In this document: positions 32,090-40,547 of the stretch, in pieces
Layout: each line of letters opens with the position of its first letter
Position numbering within the stretch: the stretch's first letter is position 1
Assembly: GCA_035530135.1 (NCBI GenBank)
Contig: DATKVJ010000070.1
Span: forward strand, 1-64,000
Direction: 5' to 3'
DNA length: 64,000 nt
Origin: CAIYYX01 sp035530135
GTDB taxonomy: Bacteria; Pseudomonadota; Gammaproteobacteria; Burkholderiales; Rhodocyclaceae
Notes under the pieces: generated by a model
Database searches by the model: none
What the model saw: only the letters and a program-made list of their open reading frames with translations
Told to the model about the DNA's origin: nothing
Position numbers and translations under genes: made by a program

Positions 32090-32460
32090 AAATTCGTTTC
32101 CTCGTCAAGTAATTTCTCGGTGCCCCCGGCAGCGGCCGCGGCCCCGGCGCCGCCGACGCAAAGCTGACGGTGACGCGCAGCCAGAACGCCGCCGTCGGGA
32201 TCGTCCGGCGCCAGCCCCAGGTCGATGCCGCGCGCCTCGGCCAGGCCGGCGAGTTCGATCAGCACCTCGTGGGCCAGCGCCTGCAAAGCCACCGCTTCCC
32301 CGTCGCGAATCGCGTAGCCGCTCTCGGCGCGCGACAGGCTGAGATCGTCCTGGCGGTGGTCGCCCTGAGCGCCGACCATCTGCTCAGCATGGTTGAGAGC
32401 CGGCTGCTGAAGTGGCGGCCGGCCCAGTTCGGCTGAAAGGCGGCGTTGGCCGCCCGCTGC
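32090..32460 (-). pseudogene. Decayed histidine-kinase fragment
   Basis: On the minus strand the frame reads QRRLSAELGRPPLQQPALNH then LSLSRAESGYAIRDGEAVAL and ALAHEVLIELAGLAEARGID. These match the end of a HisKA domain and the following linker of QseC-type kinases (typically SAELSHELRTPL and LARAESG), but the phosphorylated-His core SHELRT is missing and no ATPase domain follows. A stop at 32062 ends it. It is therefore a remnant of a sensor kinase, not an active gene. Boundaries are approximate. Nothing else is visible in this 530-base stretch apart from the palindrome at 32064. Confidence 0.5.
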
Positions 32461-32529
32461 AAGACGCGGGAAGTCCGTATAATCCAGCGCCTTGGATCAC
32501 AGACGGGCCCTGCCCGAGCCGCGGCCCCC

Positions 32530-34110
32530 ATGGAGCAGAAGCCGAAAAAGAAGCCCTGGATCGTGCGCACGCATTATCGGATGCGCGCCGTTTCCTTCGC
32601 CATGCTGTTCGCGGCGATCGGCCTGCATATCTGGGGGAGGGCGTACGGCGGCGCCTTCTGGGCATTGCTGGCACTGCAGTTTCTGCTCTATCCGCACCTT
32701 CAGTACTGGCGCGCGTGCCGGGCCGGAAATCCGGTGGCGACGGAGCTCAACAATCTGCTGATCGACTCCGCCCTGATCGGTGTGTGGATCGCGGCACTCG
32801 GCTTTCCGCTCTGGATCGCCTTCTCCGCGATCATCGGCACCTTGTTCAACAATGCGGGCAACAGAGGACTGCGCGGCGTCCCGACGGCCGTCCTGGCCCT
32901 GTCCGGCGGCATGCTGGCCTGGATCGCGCTGGCCGGCCTGAAGCTGTCGCCAGACACCGGCTGGCCGGTCACCCTGTTCTGCATCTTCGGCCTGACCGCT
33001 TACCTGCTGGCCATGGGCAATATCGGCTTCGTCCGCAATCGCGAGCTGCGCCAGATCCGCGAACGCTTGCGGCAGGGCGAACGGGTGCTGCTGCTGGCCA
33101 ATGAAGACCTGAAAAGCCGGCTGCGCGAGATCGACCAGTTGCAGGCACAACTGCGCGAGCAGGCCAACCGCGATCCGCTCACCGGCCTGTACAACCGTCG
33201 CTACCTCGACAACACGCTGGAGCGCGAGCTGGCGCGCTGCAAACGCGAGGGCTTGCCGCTGGCGCTGATCATGATCGACATCGATCACTTCAAGCGGGTC
33301 AATGACGCCTATGGCCATCAGGCCGGCGACGAAATGCTGCGGCAACTAGGCGTCATCCTGAGCACCATGGCGCGCGTCGAGGACGTCGCCTGCCGCTATG
33401 GCGGCGAGGAATTTCTCATGCTGCTGCCGAAAATGCCGCTGGATACTGCGCTGGAGCGCGCCGAGAAGTTGCGGGCGAACTTTTCCGAAATGACGGTCCC
33501 GTTCGGAGAATTTCGCCTGCAGACGACCTTGTCGATCGGCGTCGCCATTTACCCCGGGCACGGCAAGTCTGCCGACGCGCTGGTCCAGTGCGCCGATCGC
33601 GCCATGTATCTGGCAAAACACCAGGGGCGGAATCGGGTCGAGGTCAAAGCCATCAACGATGAAACGCGGCCGGCCGCTGAGGGCGGCGACGCTTTTGTCA
33701 AGCTGGTCTGGAAGGATCGTTTTCTCAGCGGTCACCGGGTGATCGACGGCCAGCACCGAGCCCTGTTCGACTCGGCCAATGAATTGTTGAACGCGATACT
33801 GGCCGGACGCCCGGCGGTCGAGATGAACTCGATGATCGACACCCTGATGCGCGACGTGGTGCGGCACTTTCACGACGAGGAGGCGATGCTCGAGGTGGCA
33901 GCGTTTTCCGGAACGACGGAGCACACGGCCGTGCACCGCGAACTCGCCGCGAGGGCCGCGGTACTGGTGCAGCGGTTCGGTGCCGGCGCCATCGGTCTGG
34001 GCGAACTGTTCGAGTTTCTGGCCCATGACCTGATCGTCAAGCACGTGCTCAATGAAGATCTCCGGTTCTTTCCTTTTCTGCGGGATCCGCGCTGGGGCGC
34101 AAACGGTTGA
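32530..34110 (+). CDS. MASE2-GGDEF-hemerythrin protein
   Basis: A 526-residue c-di-GMP cyclase. The N-terminus is a MASE2-like sensor with about six membrane spans (residues 15-175). The GGDEF domain carries DPLTGLYNRRYLD, an RVED I-site and the active-site motif GGEEF (about residue 291). The last 130 residues form a bacteriohemerythrin: DGQHRALFD, VVRHFHDEEAML, EHTAVH and KHVLNED supply all seven canonical iron ligands. Hemerythrins bind O2 or NO, so the output is probably oxygen- or NO-tuned c-di-GMP. Start ATG 32530 has a weak ribosome site but fits the MASE2 alignment. Confidence 0.85.
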   Translation: MEQKPKKKPWIVRTHYRMRAVSFAMLFAAIGLHIWGRAYGGAFWALLALQFLLYPHLQYWRACRAGNPVATELNNLLIDSALIGVWIAALGFPLWIAFSAIIGTLFNNAGNRGLRGVPTAVLALSGGMLAWIALAGLKLSPDTGWPVTLFCIFGLTAYLLAMGNIGFVRNRELRQIRERLRQGERVLLLANEDLKSRLREIDQLQAQLREQANRDPLTGLYNRRYLDNTLERELARCKREGLPLALIMIDIDHFKRVNDAYGHQAGDEMLRQLGVILSTMARVEDVACRYGGEEFLMLLPKMPLDTALERAEKLRANFSEMTVPFGEFRLQTTLSIGVAIYPGHGKSADALVQCADRAMYLAKHQGRNRVEVKAINDETRPAAEGGDAFVKLVWKDRFLSGHRVIDGQHRALFDSANELLNAILAGRPAVEMNSMIDTLMRDVVRHFHDEEAMLEVAAFSGTTEHTAVHRELAARAAVLVQRFGAGAIGLGELFEFLAHDLIVKHVLNEDLRFFPFLRDPRWGANG

Positions 34111-34167
34111 TCGTTCCGCACGGCATGCTATAAGATTCAACAATTCCAACAGCGCAGGCTAAACCCC

Positions 34168-34632
34168 ATGAAAACCGCCATCAGGACCAGCGTGCTGGCA
34201 CTTGCGGCAATGGCCATGTTGACCGGCTGCGCTACGCAGAGGACGATCTATTACAACGACGGCAAACTCGCCCACGTCGTCACCTGCAGCGAACACGCCT
34301 GGTACTCCTGCCTGGAGGACGCCGGCAAGGTCTGCCAGAACGCCGGCTACAAGGTCGTGGAAAGGCATACCGGCAGGTCTTCCGTCTCGCTATTCTCGAC
34401 CGGGGAACTGATCCACGACCTGGTCGTCGAGTGCAAGGCCGGCGCCGAGACCGAGCCGGTGGTTGCCGCTGTACCCGCCGTTACACCTGCTCCCCCCGCT
34501 ACACCCGCAGCAGCTCCCGCTGTGGCACCGGCGCCAGCCGCGGCAGAGACCAAGACGACGCCCGCGGCCAAGCCGGCGACCGGCGGCCTGAAGACGGCGC
34601 CCGCCGCCGCGGACTCGCCGTGGCACATGTGA
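34168..34632 (+). CDS. Putative lipoprotein with Ala/Pro-rich tail
   Basis: A 154-residue protein with a lipobox (MLTGC at residues 17-21), so it should be an outer-membrane lipoprotein. A compact N-terminal domain contains four Cys (VTCSEHAWYSC, KVCQNAG, VVECKAG) that could form two disulfides. The last 60 residues are a low-complexity Ala/Pro/Thr linker like those that span the periplasm. The Ala/Pro repeats may be slippage-prone. Function unknown; transcribed 57 bases after the cyclase gene. Confidence 0.65.
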   Translation: MKTAIRTSVLALAAMAMLTGCATQRTIYYNDGKLAHVVTCSEHAWYSCLEDAGKVCQNAGYKVVERHTGRSSVSLFSTGELIHDLVVECKAGAETEPVVAAVPAVTPAPPATPAAAPAVAPAPAAAETKTTPAAKPATGGLKTAPAAADSPWHM

Positions 34633-34691
34633 CGCTCAAGGACGCCAGCGCCTAGCACCTAGCCGCGGCATCAGCTCCCCGGCGACAGGCA

Positions 34692-35621
34692 CTAGCCCAT
34701 CAAAGCCCGGACGTGCGCGGCGGCGCCGCTGGCCAGCCCTTCCAGGCTGTAGCCGCCTTCGAGGATGGAGACGATGCGGCCGCCGCAGCTTGCTGCGGCG
34801 ATCTCCAGCAGTTCATCGCTGATCCAGCGGAAGTCTTCATCGGTCAGGTTCAGACCCGCCAGGGTATCCAGATGGTGGGCATCGAAGCCGGCCGAAATGA
34901 TCACGAACTCGGGATCGAAGCGCTCGATCGCCGGCAACATCTCGGCTGCCGCCCGCGCCCGGAAGAGCGCGGAGTCGCAGCCCCGGGGCAGCGGCACATT
35001 GACGATATTGTGGGCGACGCCGGTCTCCGACTCGGCGCCGGTGCCCGGATAGAACGGCGACTGGTGGCTGGAGGCGTAAAACATTTCCGGCCGGTCGAAA
35101 AAGGCCGCCTGGGTGCCGTTGCCGTGGTGCACGTCGAAGTCCACGACGGCGATGCGCTCGATCCCATGCACCTCGTAGGCATAAGCGGCAGCGATCGCCG
35201 CCTGATTGAAGATGCAGAAGCCCATCGCCCGATCCGGTTCGGCGTGATGGCCGCAGGGACGGGTGGCGCAAAACACGTTGTTCGCTTCCCGGCTCAGCAC
35301 CGCGTCGACGCCGGCGCAGGCCGCGCCGACGCAGCGCATCACCGCATTCCAGGAGCCCGGCGACATCACCGTGTCGCCGCCGTCCAAGGGCACGTAGCCC
35401 TGGGTCGGGGCGAGGTCCGCGACCTCGTCGACGAATGCCGGCTCATGGATCAAGAGCAGCTGCTCGCGCGTGCCCAGCGGCGCATCGCGCCATTGCAGCG
35501 TTGCGAATTCAGGCGCCTGCAGCGCGCGCAGCACGGCCCTCAGGCGTTCGGGCGACTCCGGATGGCCGGGGCCGGGACGATGTTCGAGACAGTCGGCGTG
35601 GGTATAAACGAGTGTGCTCAT
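34692..35621 (-). CDS. Class II histone-deacetylase-family protein
   Basis: A 309-residue deacetylase of the acetoin-utilisation/HDAC fold. Zinc and catalytic motifs are intact: RPCGHHAEPDRAMGFC (active-site His pair), VVDFDVHHGNGTQ, and ISAGFDAHHLDTLAG. Bacterial members deacetylate acetylpolyamines or protein lysines. Single-gene transcript with an ATG at 35621. No polyamine gene is nearby to decide the substrate. Confidence 0.88.
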   Translation of the reverse strand: MSTLVYTHADCLEHRPGPGHPESPERLRAVLRALQAPEFATLQWRDAPLGTREQLLLIHEPAFVDEVADLAPTQGYVPLDGGDTVMSPGSWNAVMRCVGAACAGVDAVLSREANNVFCATRPCGHHAEPDRAMGFCIFNQAAIAAAYAYEVHGIERIAVVDFDVHHGNGTQAAFFDRPEMFYASSHQSPFYPGTGAESETGVAHNIVNVPLPRGCDSALFRARAAAEMLPAIERFDPEFVIISAGFDAHHLDTLAGLNLTDEDFRWISDELLEIAAASCGGRIVSILEGGYSLEGLASGAAAHVRALMG

Positions 35622-35835
35622 GGTGCGCGTCGCATCCTTTTCCTTGGCAAGGTCTGGGGCCGGAGGTTGCGGACCGCGGCCCGTTCCCGGCGATTATAAA
35701 GGACGGCTCCGCAGCTTCACGGCAACTTACGCAGGCTGACACAATCGGTCACAACCGAGCCGACCGGCGATCAAGAAGTTTATACTGATCGCGTATCCAA
35801 TCTGGATAGCGCACACCTCTCAAGAAAGTTCCGCG

Positions 35836-37203
35836 ATGTCGAAGAGAAACTCGCTGGTCATGCGTTCCGGCCGGGACAATGCCCAGGCCGGCGACCCGGT
35901 CAACGCGCGCATCGTCGGCTCGCTGCTAGCCGGCATCCTCCTGGGCATCGCCGGTATCTTCCTCGTTTCATTCTCATTCAGGCTGTTCTCGCCTACCCTG
36001 AGCTGGCTGTCCACCCACGGCTGGTGGGCCTTCGTTTATCGCCCCAGCCTGCTCTGGTTCTCGATGGGGATGGGCCTGCTGGCGGTCAGAACCGTGCTCT
36101 GGTTCGGCTATCGCCCGATTCCGCCGGCCACTCACGGCGACGCCCCCCGCCTGACGGTGCTGATCCCGGCTTTCAACGAAGGCCCGATGGTCGGCAAGTC
36201 GATAGCATCCTGCGTCGCGGCGGACTACCCGCGCGGCAAACTCGAAGTGATCGTCATCGACGACGGCAGCACCGACACCACCTGGGCGCACATCGAGCAG
36301 GCGGCGACAGACTATCCGGGTCTGGTTCGCGCGATCAGGTTCCCAGCCAACCGCGGCAAGAGAGCGGCGCTGGCGGCAGGATTCGACGCCGCCACCGGGG
36401 AAATCGCCGTGACCGTGGATTCCGACAGCATCATCGAGCGCTCCGCGCTGCTGGCGATCGCCGGCCCCTTCCGGGACTCGGGTATCGGCGCCGTCGGCGG
36501 CAAGGTGGCCGTGTTCAACCGCTTTCAGGCGCTGCTGCCGCGCATGCTGCACGTCAGATACGTGCTGTCCTTCGATTTCCTGCGCAGCGTGCAATCGACC
36601 TACGGCGCCGTCTACTGCTGTCCGGGCGCCCTCTCCGCTTACCGCCTGTCCCTGATCCGGAAGATTCTGCCGGCTTGGCTCAACCAGCGCTTCCTCGGCG
36701 CCGCCTGCACCACCGGCGAAGACCGCGCCCTGACCAACGATGTGCTGGCACTGGGCTACAAGACCGTCTATCAGGGCAGTGCCGTCGTCCATACGGTCGC
36801 GCCCGAGACCTACGGCAAGCTGTGCAAGATGTATCTGCGCTGGGATCGCAGCTATATCCGGGAAGAGCTGCGGCTGCTATCGACGATCGTCTGGAGGCTG
36901 CCCCTGCCGGCGCTGCTCCTGACGCTGCTGGAAAAGAGCATCACCAACCTGAGATACCCGGTGGCTTATCTCTCGCTCGCCCTGTTGGTGACCCTCAGCA
37001 TCGGCGATCCCTGGACCCTGGTGCGCGTCCTGATTGCCATCGGTCTGGCCTCCCTCTTCTACACGCTGTATTTCCTGAGAAGCGAGCGCAGTTGGGAGTT
37101 TTTCTACGGGGTCGCCTATGCGTATTTTTCCGCATTCACGCTGCTGTGGATTTTTCCGTTTGCGCTGCTCACCTTGCGCAGTCGCTCCTGGATGACAAGA
37201 TAG
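35836..37203 (+). CDS. Processive family 2 glycosyltransferase
   Basis: A 455-residue inner-membrane GT2 enzyme. Two N-terminal membrane spans precede the catalytic domain (LTVLIPAFNEGPMVG, VIVIDDGSTDTTW, AVTVDSDSII, TTGEDRALTNDVL and MYLRWDRSYIREE), matching the D-D-DxD-ED-(R)xxRW pattern of NodC/hyaluronan-type synthases. Three to four C-terminal spans follow. The polysaccharide cannot be named. It is not accompanied by exporter or epimerase genes, so it may act alone or use partners elsewhere. Confidence 0.82.
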   Translation: MSKRNSLVMRSGRDNAQAGDPVNARIVGSLLAGILLGIAGIFLVSFSFRLFSPTLSWLSTHGWWAFVYRPSLLWFSMGMGLLAVRTVLWFGYRPIPPATHGDAPRLTVLIPAFNEGPMVGKSIASCVAADYPRGKLEVIVIDDGSTDTTWAHIEQAATDYPGLVRAIRFPANRGKRAALAAGFDAATGEIAVTVDSDSIIERSALLAIAGPFRDSGIGAVGGKVAVFNRFQALLPRMLHVRYVLSFDFLRSVQSTYGAVYCCPGALSAYRLSLIRKILPAWLNQRFLGAACTTGEDRALTNDVLALGYKTVYQGSAVVHTVAPETYGKLCKMYLRWDRSYIREELRLLSTIVWRLPLPALLLTLLEKSITNLRYPVAYLSLALLVTLSIGDPWTLVRVLIAIGLASLFYTLYFLRSERSWEFFYGVAYAYFSAFTLLWIFPFALLTLRSRSWMTR

Positions 37204-37209
37204 CCGGAC

Positions 37210-37995
37210 TCAGCCCCAGGCGTCGAGGAACTCGCCCCAGTGCGGCAGTTTGAGATCGGCCAGCGATCGGCGCACGAAGTCCTGCTCCGCCTCGTGCTCG
37301 GCGGCGGTGAGGATGCCGCGCAGCTTCTGGAAGCGCAGATAGACCAGGTAGGTATTGACCACGTCGGTCTCGCAGTAGTCGCGGATCTCGTTGATCCGGC
37401 CCTCCTGCCAGGCCTGCCACACCGCGGAGCCGTCCATGCCGAGCTTGCCCGGCAGGCCCATCAGCTTGGCCAACTGGTCGAGTGGCGCCGCCGCGCGCGG
37501 CTGGTACAGGGCCAGGAGATCCATCAGGTCGAGATGGCGCGAGTGGTAGCGGCTGATGTAGTTGTTCCACTTGAAGTCGCGGCTGTCACGGTAATCGCCC
37601 TCGCCCATCTCCCAGTAGCGCGGCGCCATGACGCCGTGGATCAGGCCGCGGTAGTGCAGCACCGGCAGGTCGAAGCCGCCGCCGTTCCAGGAGACCAGTT
37701 GCGGCGTGAATTTTTCGACGCCGTCGAAGAAGCGCTGGATGATCTCGCCCTCCCCCGATTCGGTCTCGGCCAGCGAGCGCACCAGAAGCTTCTCGGCGTC
37801 GCGCAGCACGTAGGAGACGACCACGACGCGCTGCAGGTGCAGCGGCAGGAAATCGCTGCCGCTCTTGGCGCGCTGCTTCTGGAAGGCGAACTCGGCGACC
37901 TCGGCGTCGGACAGCGCGCCATCGAGCTCGTGCAGGATACGCAGCCCGGCGACGTCGGGAATGGTCTCGATGTCGAAGACCAGGATCGGCGTCAT
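37210..37995 (-). CDS. PolB-like 3'-5' exonuclease family protein
   Basis: A 261-residue DnaQ-fold protein. The Exo I motif is VFDIETIPD (residues 6-14), Exo II is VSWNGGGFDLPVL, and Exo III is RDYCETDVVNTYLVY, giving all four catalytic acids (DE-D-D type). This corresponds to the predicted 3'-5' exonuclease related to family-B polymerase proofreading domains. No polymerase domain is present. It starts 34 bases beyond the ydbL stop on the same strand, with tandem 12-bp repeats in the gap. Confidence 0.82.
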   Translation of the reverse strand: MTPILVFDIETIPDVAGLRILHELDGALSDAEVAEFAFQKQRAKSGSDFLPLHLQRVVVVSYVLRDAEKLLVRSLAETESGEGEIIQRFFDGVEKFTPQLVSWNGGGFDLPVLHYRGLIHGVMAPRYWEMGEGDYRDSRDFKWNNYISRYHSRHLDLMDLLALYQPRAAAPLDQLAKLMGLPGKLGMDGSAVWQAWQEGRINEIRDYCETDVVNTYLVYLRFQKLRGILTAAEHEAEQDFVRRSLADLKLPHWGEFLDAWG

Positions 37996-38005
37996 CTCCC
38001 GGCCC

Positions 38006-38041
38006 TCACCTGCGTCCTCACCTGCGTCCTCACTTGCGCCG
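38006..38041. repeat. Three 12-bp tandem repeats at the ydbL/exonuclease junction
   Basis: Units TCACCTGCGTCC at 38006 and 38018 and the variant TCACTTGCGCCG at 38030 run head to tail in the spacer and overlap the stop codon of ydbL. On the coding (minus) strand each unit carries a TGA. The expansion could alter the spacing between the two genes. Observed directly; no function is known. Confidence 0.7.
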
Positions 38042-38455
38042 CCACTCGCCGCCCGGATTCTGCACCCACCAGCCCGGCTGCGCCTTGTCCACCCAGCGCT
38101 GGGCGAAGGTGGCGCGGATGTCCTGCTCCCATTCCGGCTTGCCGTTGGCGCGCGCGATCTCGCGATACAGGGCGGCGCGGTCTGCGTTCTCGGCGGCGAT
38201 CAGCGCGGTGACCGCCTGACGCCTGGCCAGCGGCACTGCGTTGGCGTCGCGCAGCCTCACCGTGCCGTCGTTGGCCAGGCCGATGGCGCCGGCGGCGAAC
38301 AGCGGCGAGAGCTGCGCGAAGCGGCTCTGCATCGCATTGCTGAGCTGGGTGATCGCCGGCGTGTTGATCTCCAGGTTGCCCTGCGCCATTGCGCCGCCCG
38401 CGAGGGCTAAGAGCAGAAACGGCAGAAGCAGCAGTTTGCGCCAGTGGGCGTTCAT
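38030..38455 (-). CDS. ydbL: YdbL-family periplasmic protein
   Basis: A 141-residue exported protein with signal peptide ending GGAMA (about residue 24). It fits the YdbL/DUF1318 family: INTPAITQLSNAMQSRFAQL, ANDGTVRLRDANAVPLA and NADRAALYREIARANG. In enterobacteria ydbL lies with ynbE and ydbH, and the operon supports phospholipid transport to the outer membrane together with TamB and YhdP. Here it overlaps the ynbE-like stop by four bases, which supports the same unit. A C-terminal KAQPGWWVQNPGGEW is conserved-looking. Confidence 0.85.
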   Translation of the reverse strand: MNAHWRKLLLLPFLLLALAGGAMAQGNLEINTPAITQLSNAMQSRFAQLSPLFAAGAIGLANDGTVRLRDANAVPLARRQAVTALIAAENADRAALYREIARANGKPEWEQDIRATFAQRWVDKAQPGWWVQNPGGEWRRK

Positions 38456-38610
38456 GGTTTCTCCTTGTCGGGCGCGGTCTTCTGGATCTGCAGGACCTTG
38501 TCGATGATCTGGTCCGCGGCCTTCTCGGCCGCCGCCGCCGGGAAGTAGATGTTGATGGTGACGCAGGCGGCGAGGGACAGGCCGAGTGTCGCCGCGATCA
38601 GGTTCTTCAT
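38452..38610 (-). CDS. ynbE: YnbE-like small lipoprotein
   Basis: A 52-residue lipoprotein with a lipobox-like segment SLAAC (Cys at residue 16) and mature sequence beginning CVTINIYFPAAAAEKAADQI. Such lipoproteins, with the same INIYFPAAAAE-type segment, occur between ydbH and ydbL genes. ATG 38610 lies eight bases from the ydbH stop. YnbE is thought to help YdbH bridge to the outer membrane. Too short to have been picked by length alone; position and motif decide it. Confidence 0.75.
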   Translation of the reverse strand: MKNLIAATLGLSLAACVTINIYFPAAAAEKAADQIIDKVLQIQKTAPDKEKP

Positions 38611-38618
38611 GCCCGCTC

Positions 38619-40547
38619 CTATTGGATCACCGGCTTGCTGTTGCCCGCGATCACGGCCTGCAGGCGGGAGACCAGCGCGTCCCAGTGCACCCGCCGATTG
38701 TATCCGATGACGGATAGCGCCGGGATGCCCCCGCCCTCGACGATCAGGTAACCCGAGCCTCGCGGGGCGTTCTCTATGCCGCCCATCACGCAGACGCCGC
38801 TCTCCAGCAGTCGGCAGGAGAGCCCCAGCCTGCGGTAGCCGAAGGTCTTGAAGAAACCCAGGAAGCTGCGCTCGATCGCGGCGCCCGCACCGGCGCCGCC
38901 GAGCGCGGAGATGTTCTGCACCGCGCGCTGGCTGATGCGCTTGCGGTAATCGCCCGGACTGCTCCTGATGCTTGCCGCGAAGCCGAGCGGTTTCGAGCCG
39001 AGCAAATCCAGCCCGCGGATCTCGCCGTCGATGTAGCCGGTGATGTCGCCGAAGGAAAAGGTCTCGGTGAGCATACCCAGATCGAGGTGGCGCAGCTCGA
39101 CGTCGGCGGTGAGATGCGGCAGGGGCCCGAGCGGGTCGATCAGCTTGAGTCCGGTCGCCGCGAGATAACCGTCGAACACCGAGACCACCAGCGCGCCGTC
39201 TAACGCCAGCGTCGAATCGGCATAGCCGATCGCCGGAATCGTGGCCGAGAGCCGGCCCTGCATGCGCGGCAGACCCAGCGTCGCAGTCAGCAGCGGCATC
39301 GATACCGGCGTCAGGGCGGCGCCCAGGCGCCAGCGCCATTGCCCGTTGTCGCGCGCGGCGTGAAAACCGTCGAACAGCAACTCGCCGTCGAGCAGCGGAA
39401 TGCCGACGTGAGCGGCATCGAACTCGAAGCCGCGCATCGTCAGCGGCAGCGTGAAGGCGCCCAGCGGCAGGCGGCCGAAGCGGCCGCCCGCGGCGGAAAA
39501 CTCGGCCAAGCTCGCCTCGTCGCGGCGCCAGGGGATGCTGGCGCTGACCCCGGACAGCGCCAGGCCGTTTGCGCTGATGCTTGCGTCATCGAGCCCGAGA
39601 TCGAGACGCTCGAGCACGCCCTGCCGCCATTCGACGGCGATGCTGCCCGTGCCGCCGGCGGCGAGCTTGGGCCCGGCGCGGAGATCGAGGAAGGGCTGCA
39701 GCAGTTGCGCCGCCGCCGCGGACAGATCGAGCGGGCCGGTCGCAACGCGCGCTTCGATCAGCCTCCCCCCTCCCCATTGCAGTTCGCCGCTGGCGCTGCC
39801 GATGCCGTCCAGCGACAAGGCCGCCCGATCGACGCTCAGGCTCCCGGGCGCATAGCGGCCGGCCGCGGTGAGCCGCGCCCCGCCGGCGCGGTACAGCGGC
39901 GCCCAGTAGGCCTCGCCGCGCGGCCAGGCCACCGTCCCCCGCCAATCCCAGCCGCTGCCGCGACGTTCGGCCTCCAGGTCCAGGCTGGCCCCGACGTGAT
40001 CGGCGGCGAGCGCGCCATCGGCGCTGGAGAAGCTGGCATCGGCGAGCTTGACGCTCATTTCGATCTTCGCCGGCGCGGCGAGCAGATGGGCGTCGAAGCG
40101 GCCCGCCGGTTTGTAGGCGGCGAGCTGCGGCAAAGCCGCGGCGCCGGCGAGATCGGCGCCGGTGAAACGCAAGTCGAGCACCCGCCGCTTCAGGCTGTAG
40201 GAGAAGGCCAGCGGCATCGCCGACCGCCCTTCGGACTTGAGCGTACCGTCGCGGCAGGCCAGCCGCTCGCGCGACCAGTCGAATCGGCGACAGTGCAGCT
40301 TGAGATCGCGGAACTTCCGGCCGCCCACAACCAGACGGCCGATGTCGATGTCGGCGGGGCCGCCGGCGAGATCTGCGCTATGGATGCTGACCCGGCGCAG
40401 CGAGAACGCCGGATGGTCCACCGCGGCCAGCGTCAGCGTCAGATCCTGGGCCGGCGCCGGACCGGCCGCCAGTCCCAGGGCGAGAAGTACCAACAGCCGG
40501 AGCGGCGGCCGCCCGGGGCAGCGGCAGCGTCTAGGCGGGGAACACAC
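38619..40547 (-). CDS. ydbH: YdbH-like AsmA-type lipid transport protein
   Basis: A 642-residue protein starting with a hydrophobic signal/anchor (LLVLLALGLAAGPAPA) and then almost entirely beta-strand repeats typical of AsmA-like lipid-transport proteins. The C-terminal YdbH signature includes LDLGMLTETFSFGDITGYID and IRGLDLLGSKPLGF. E. coli YdbH works with TamB and YhdP in moving phospholipid to the outer membrane. GTG 40547 overlaps the cysM stop by 17 bases, making it the first of the ydbH-ynbE-ydbL set and possibly coupled to cysM. The start is less certain than the body. Confidence 0.82.
   Translation of the reverse strand: MCSPPRRCRCPGRPPLRLLVLLALGLAAGPAPAQDLTLTLAAVDHPAFSLRRVSIHSADLAGGPADIDIGRLVVGGRKFRDLKLHCRRFDWSRERLACRDGTLKSEGRSAMPLAFSYSLKRRVLDLRFTGADLAGAAALPQLAAYKPAGRFDAHLLAAPAKIEMSVKLADASFSSADGALAADHVGASLDLEAERRGSGWDWRGTVAWPRGEAYWAPLYRAGGARLTAAGRYAPGSLSVDRAALSLDGIGSASGELQWGGGRLIEARVATGPLDLSAAAAQLLQPFLDLRAGPKLAAGGTGSIAVEWRQGVLERLDLGLDDASISANGLALSGVSASIPWRRDEASLAEFSAAGGRFGRLPLGAFTLPLTMRGFEFDAAHVGIPLLDGELLFDGFHAARDNGQWRWRLGAALTPVSMPLLTATLGLPRMQGRLSATIPAIGYADSTLALDGALVVSVFDGYLAATGLKLIDPLGPLPHLTADVELRHLDLGMLTETFSFGDITGYIDGEIRGLDLLGSKPLGFAASIRSSPGDYRKRISQRAVQNISALGGAGAGAAIERSFLGFFKTFGYRRLGLSCRLLESGVCVMGGIENAPRGSGYLIVEGGGIPALSVIGYNRRVHWDALVSRLQAVIAGNSKPVIQ

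Noticed and set aside
32062..32379. Treating the 105-residue minus-strand frame as an intact gene
   Set aside because: It lacks a kinase core and begins mid-domain; better read as a pseudogene fragment.
34347..34658. Antisense frame over the lipoprotein tail
   Set aside because: Repetitive Ala/Gly composition mirrors the Ala/Pro-rich coding strand; the plus-strand lipobox is real.
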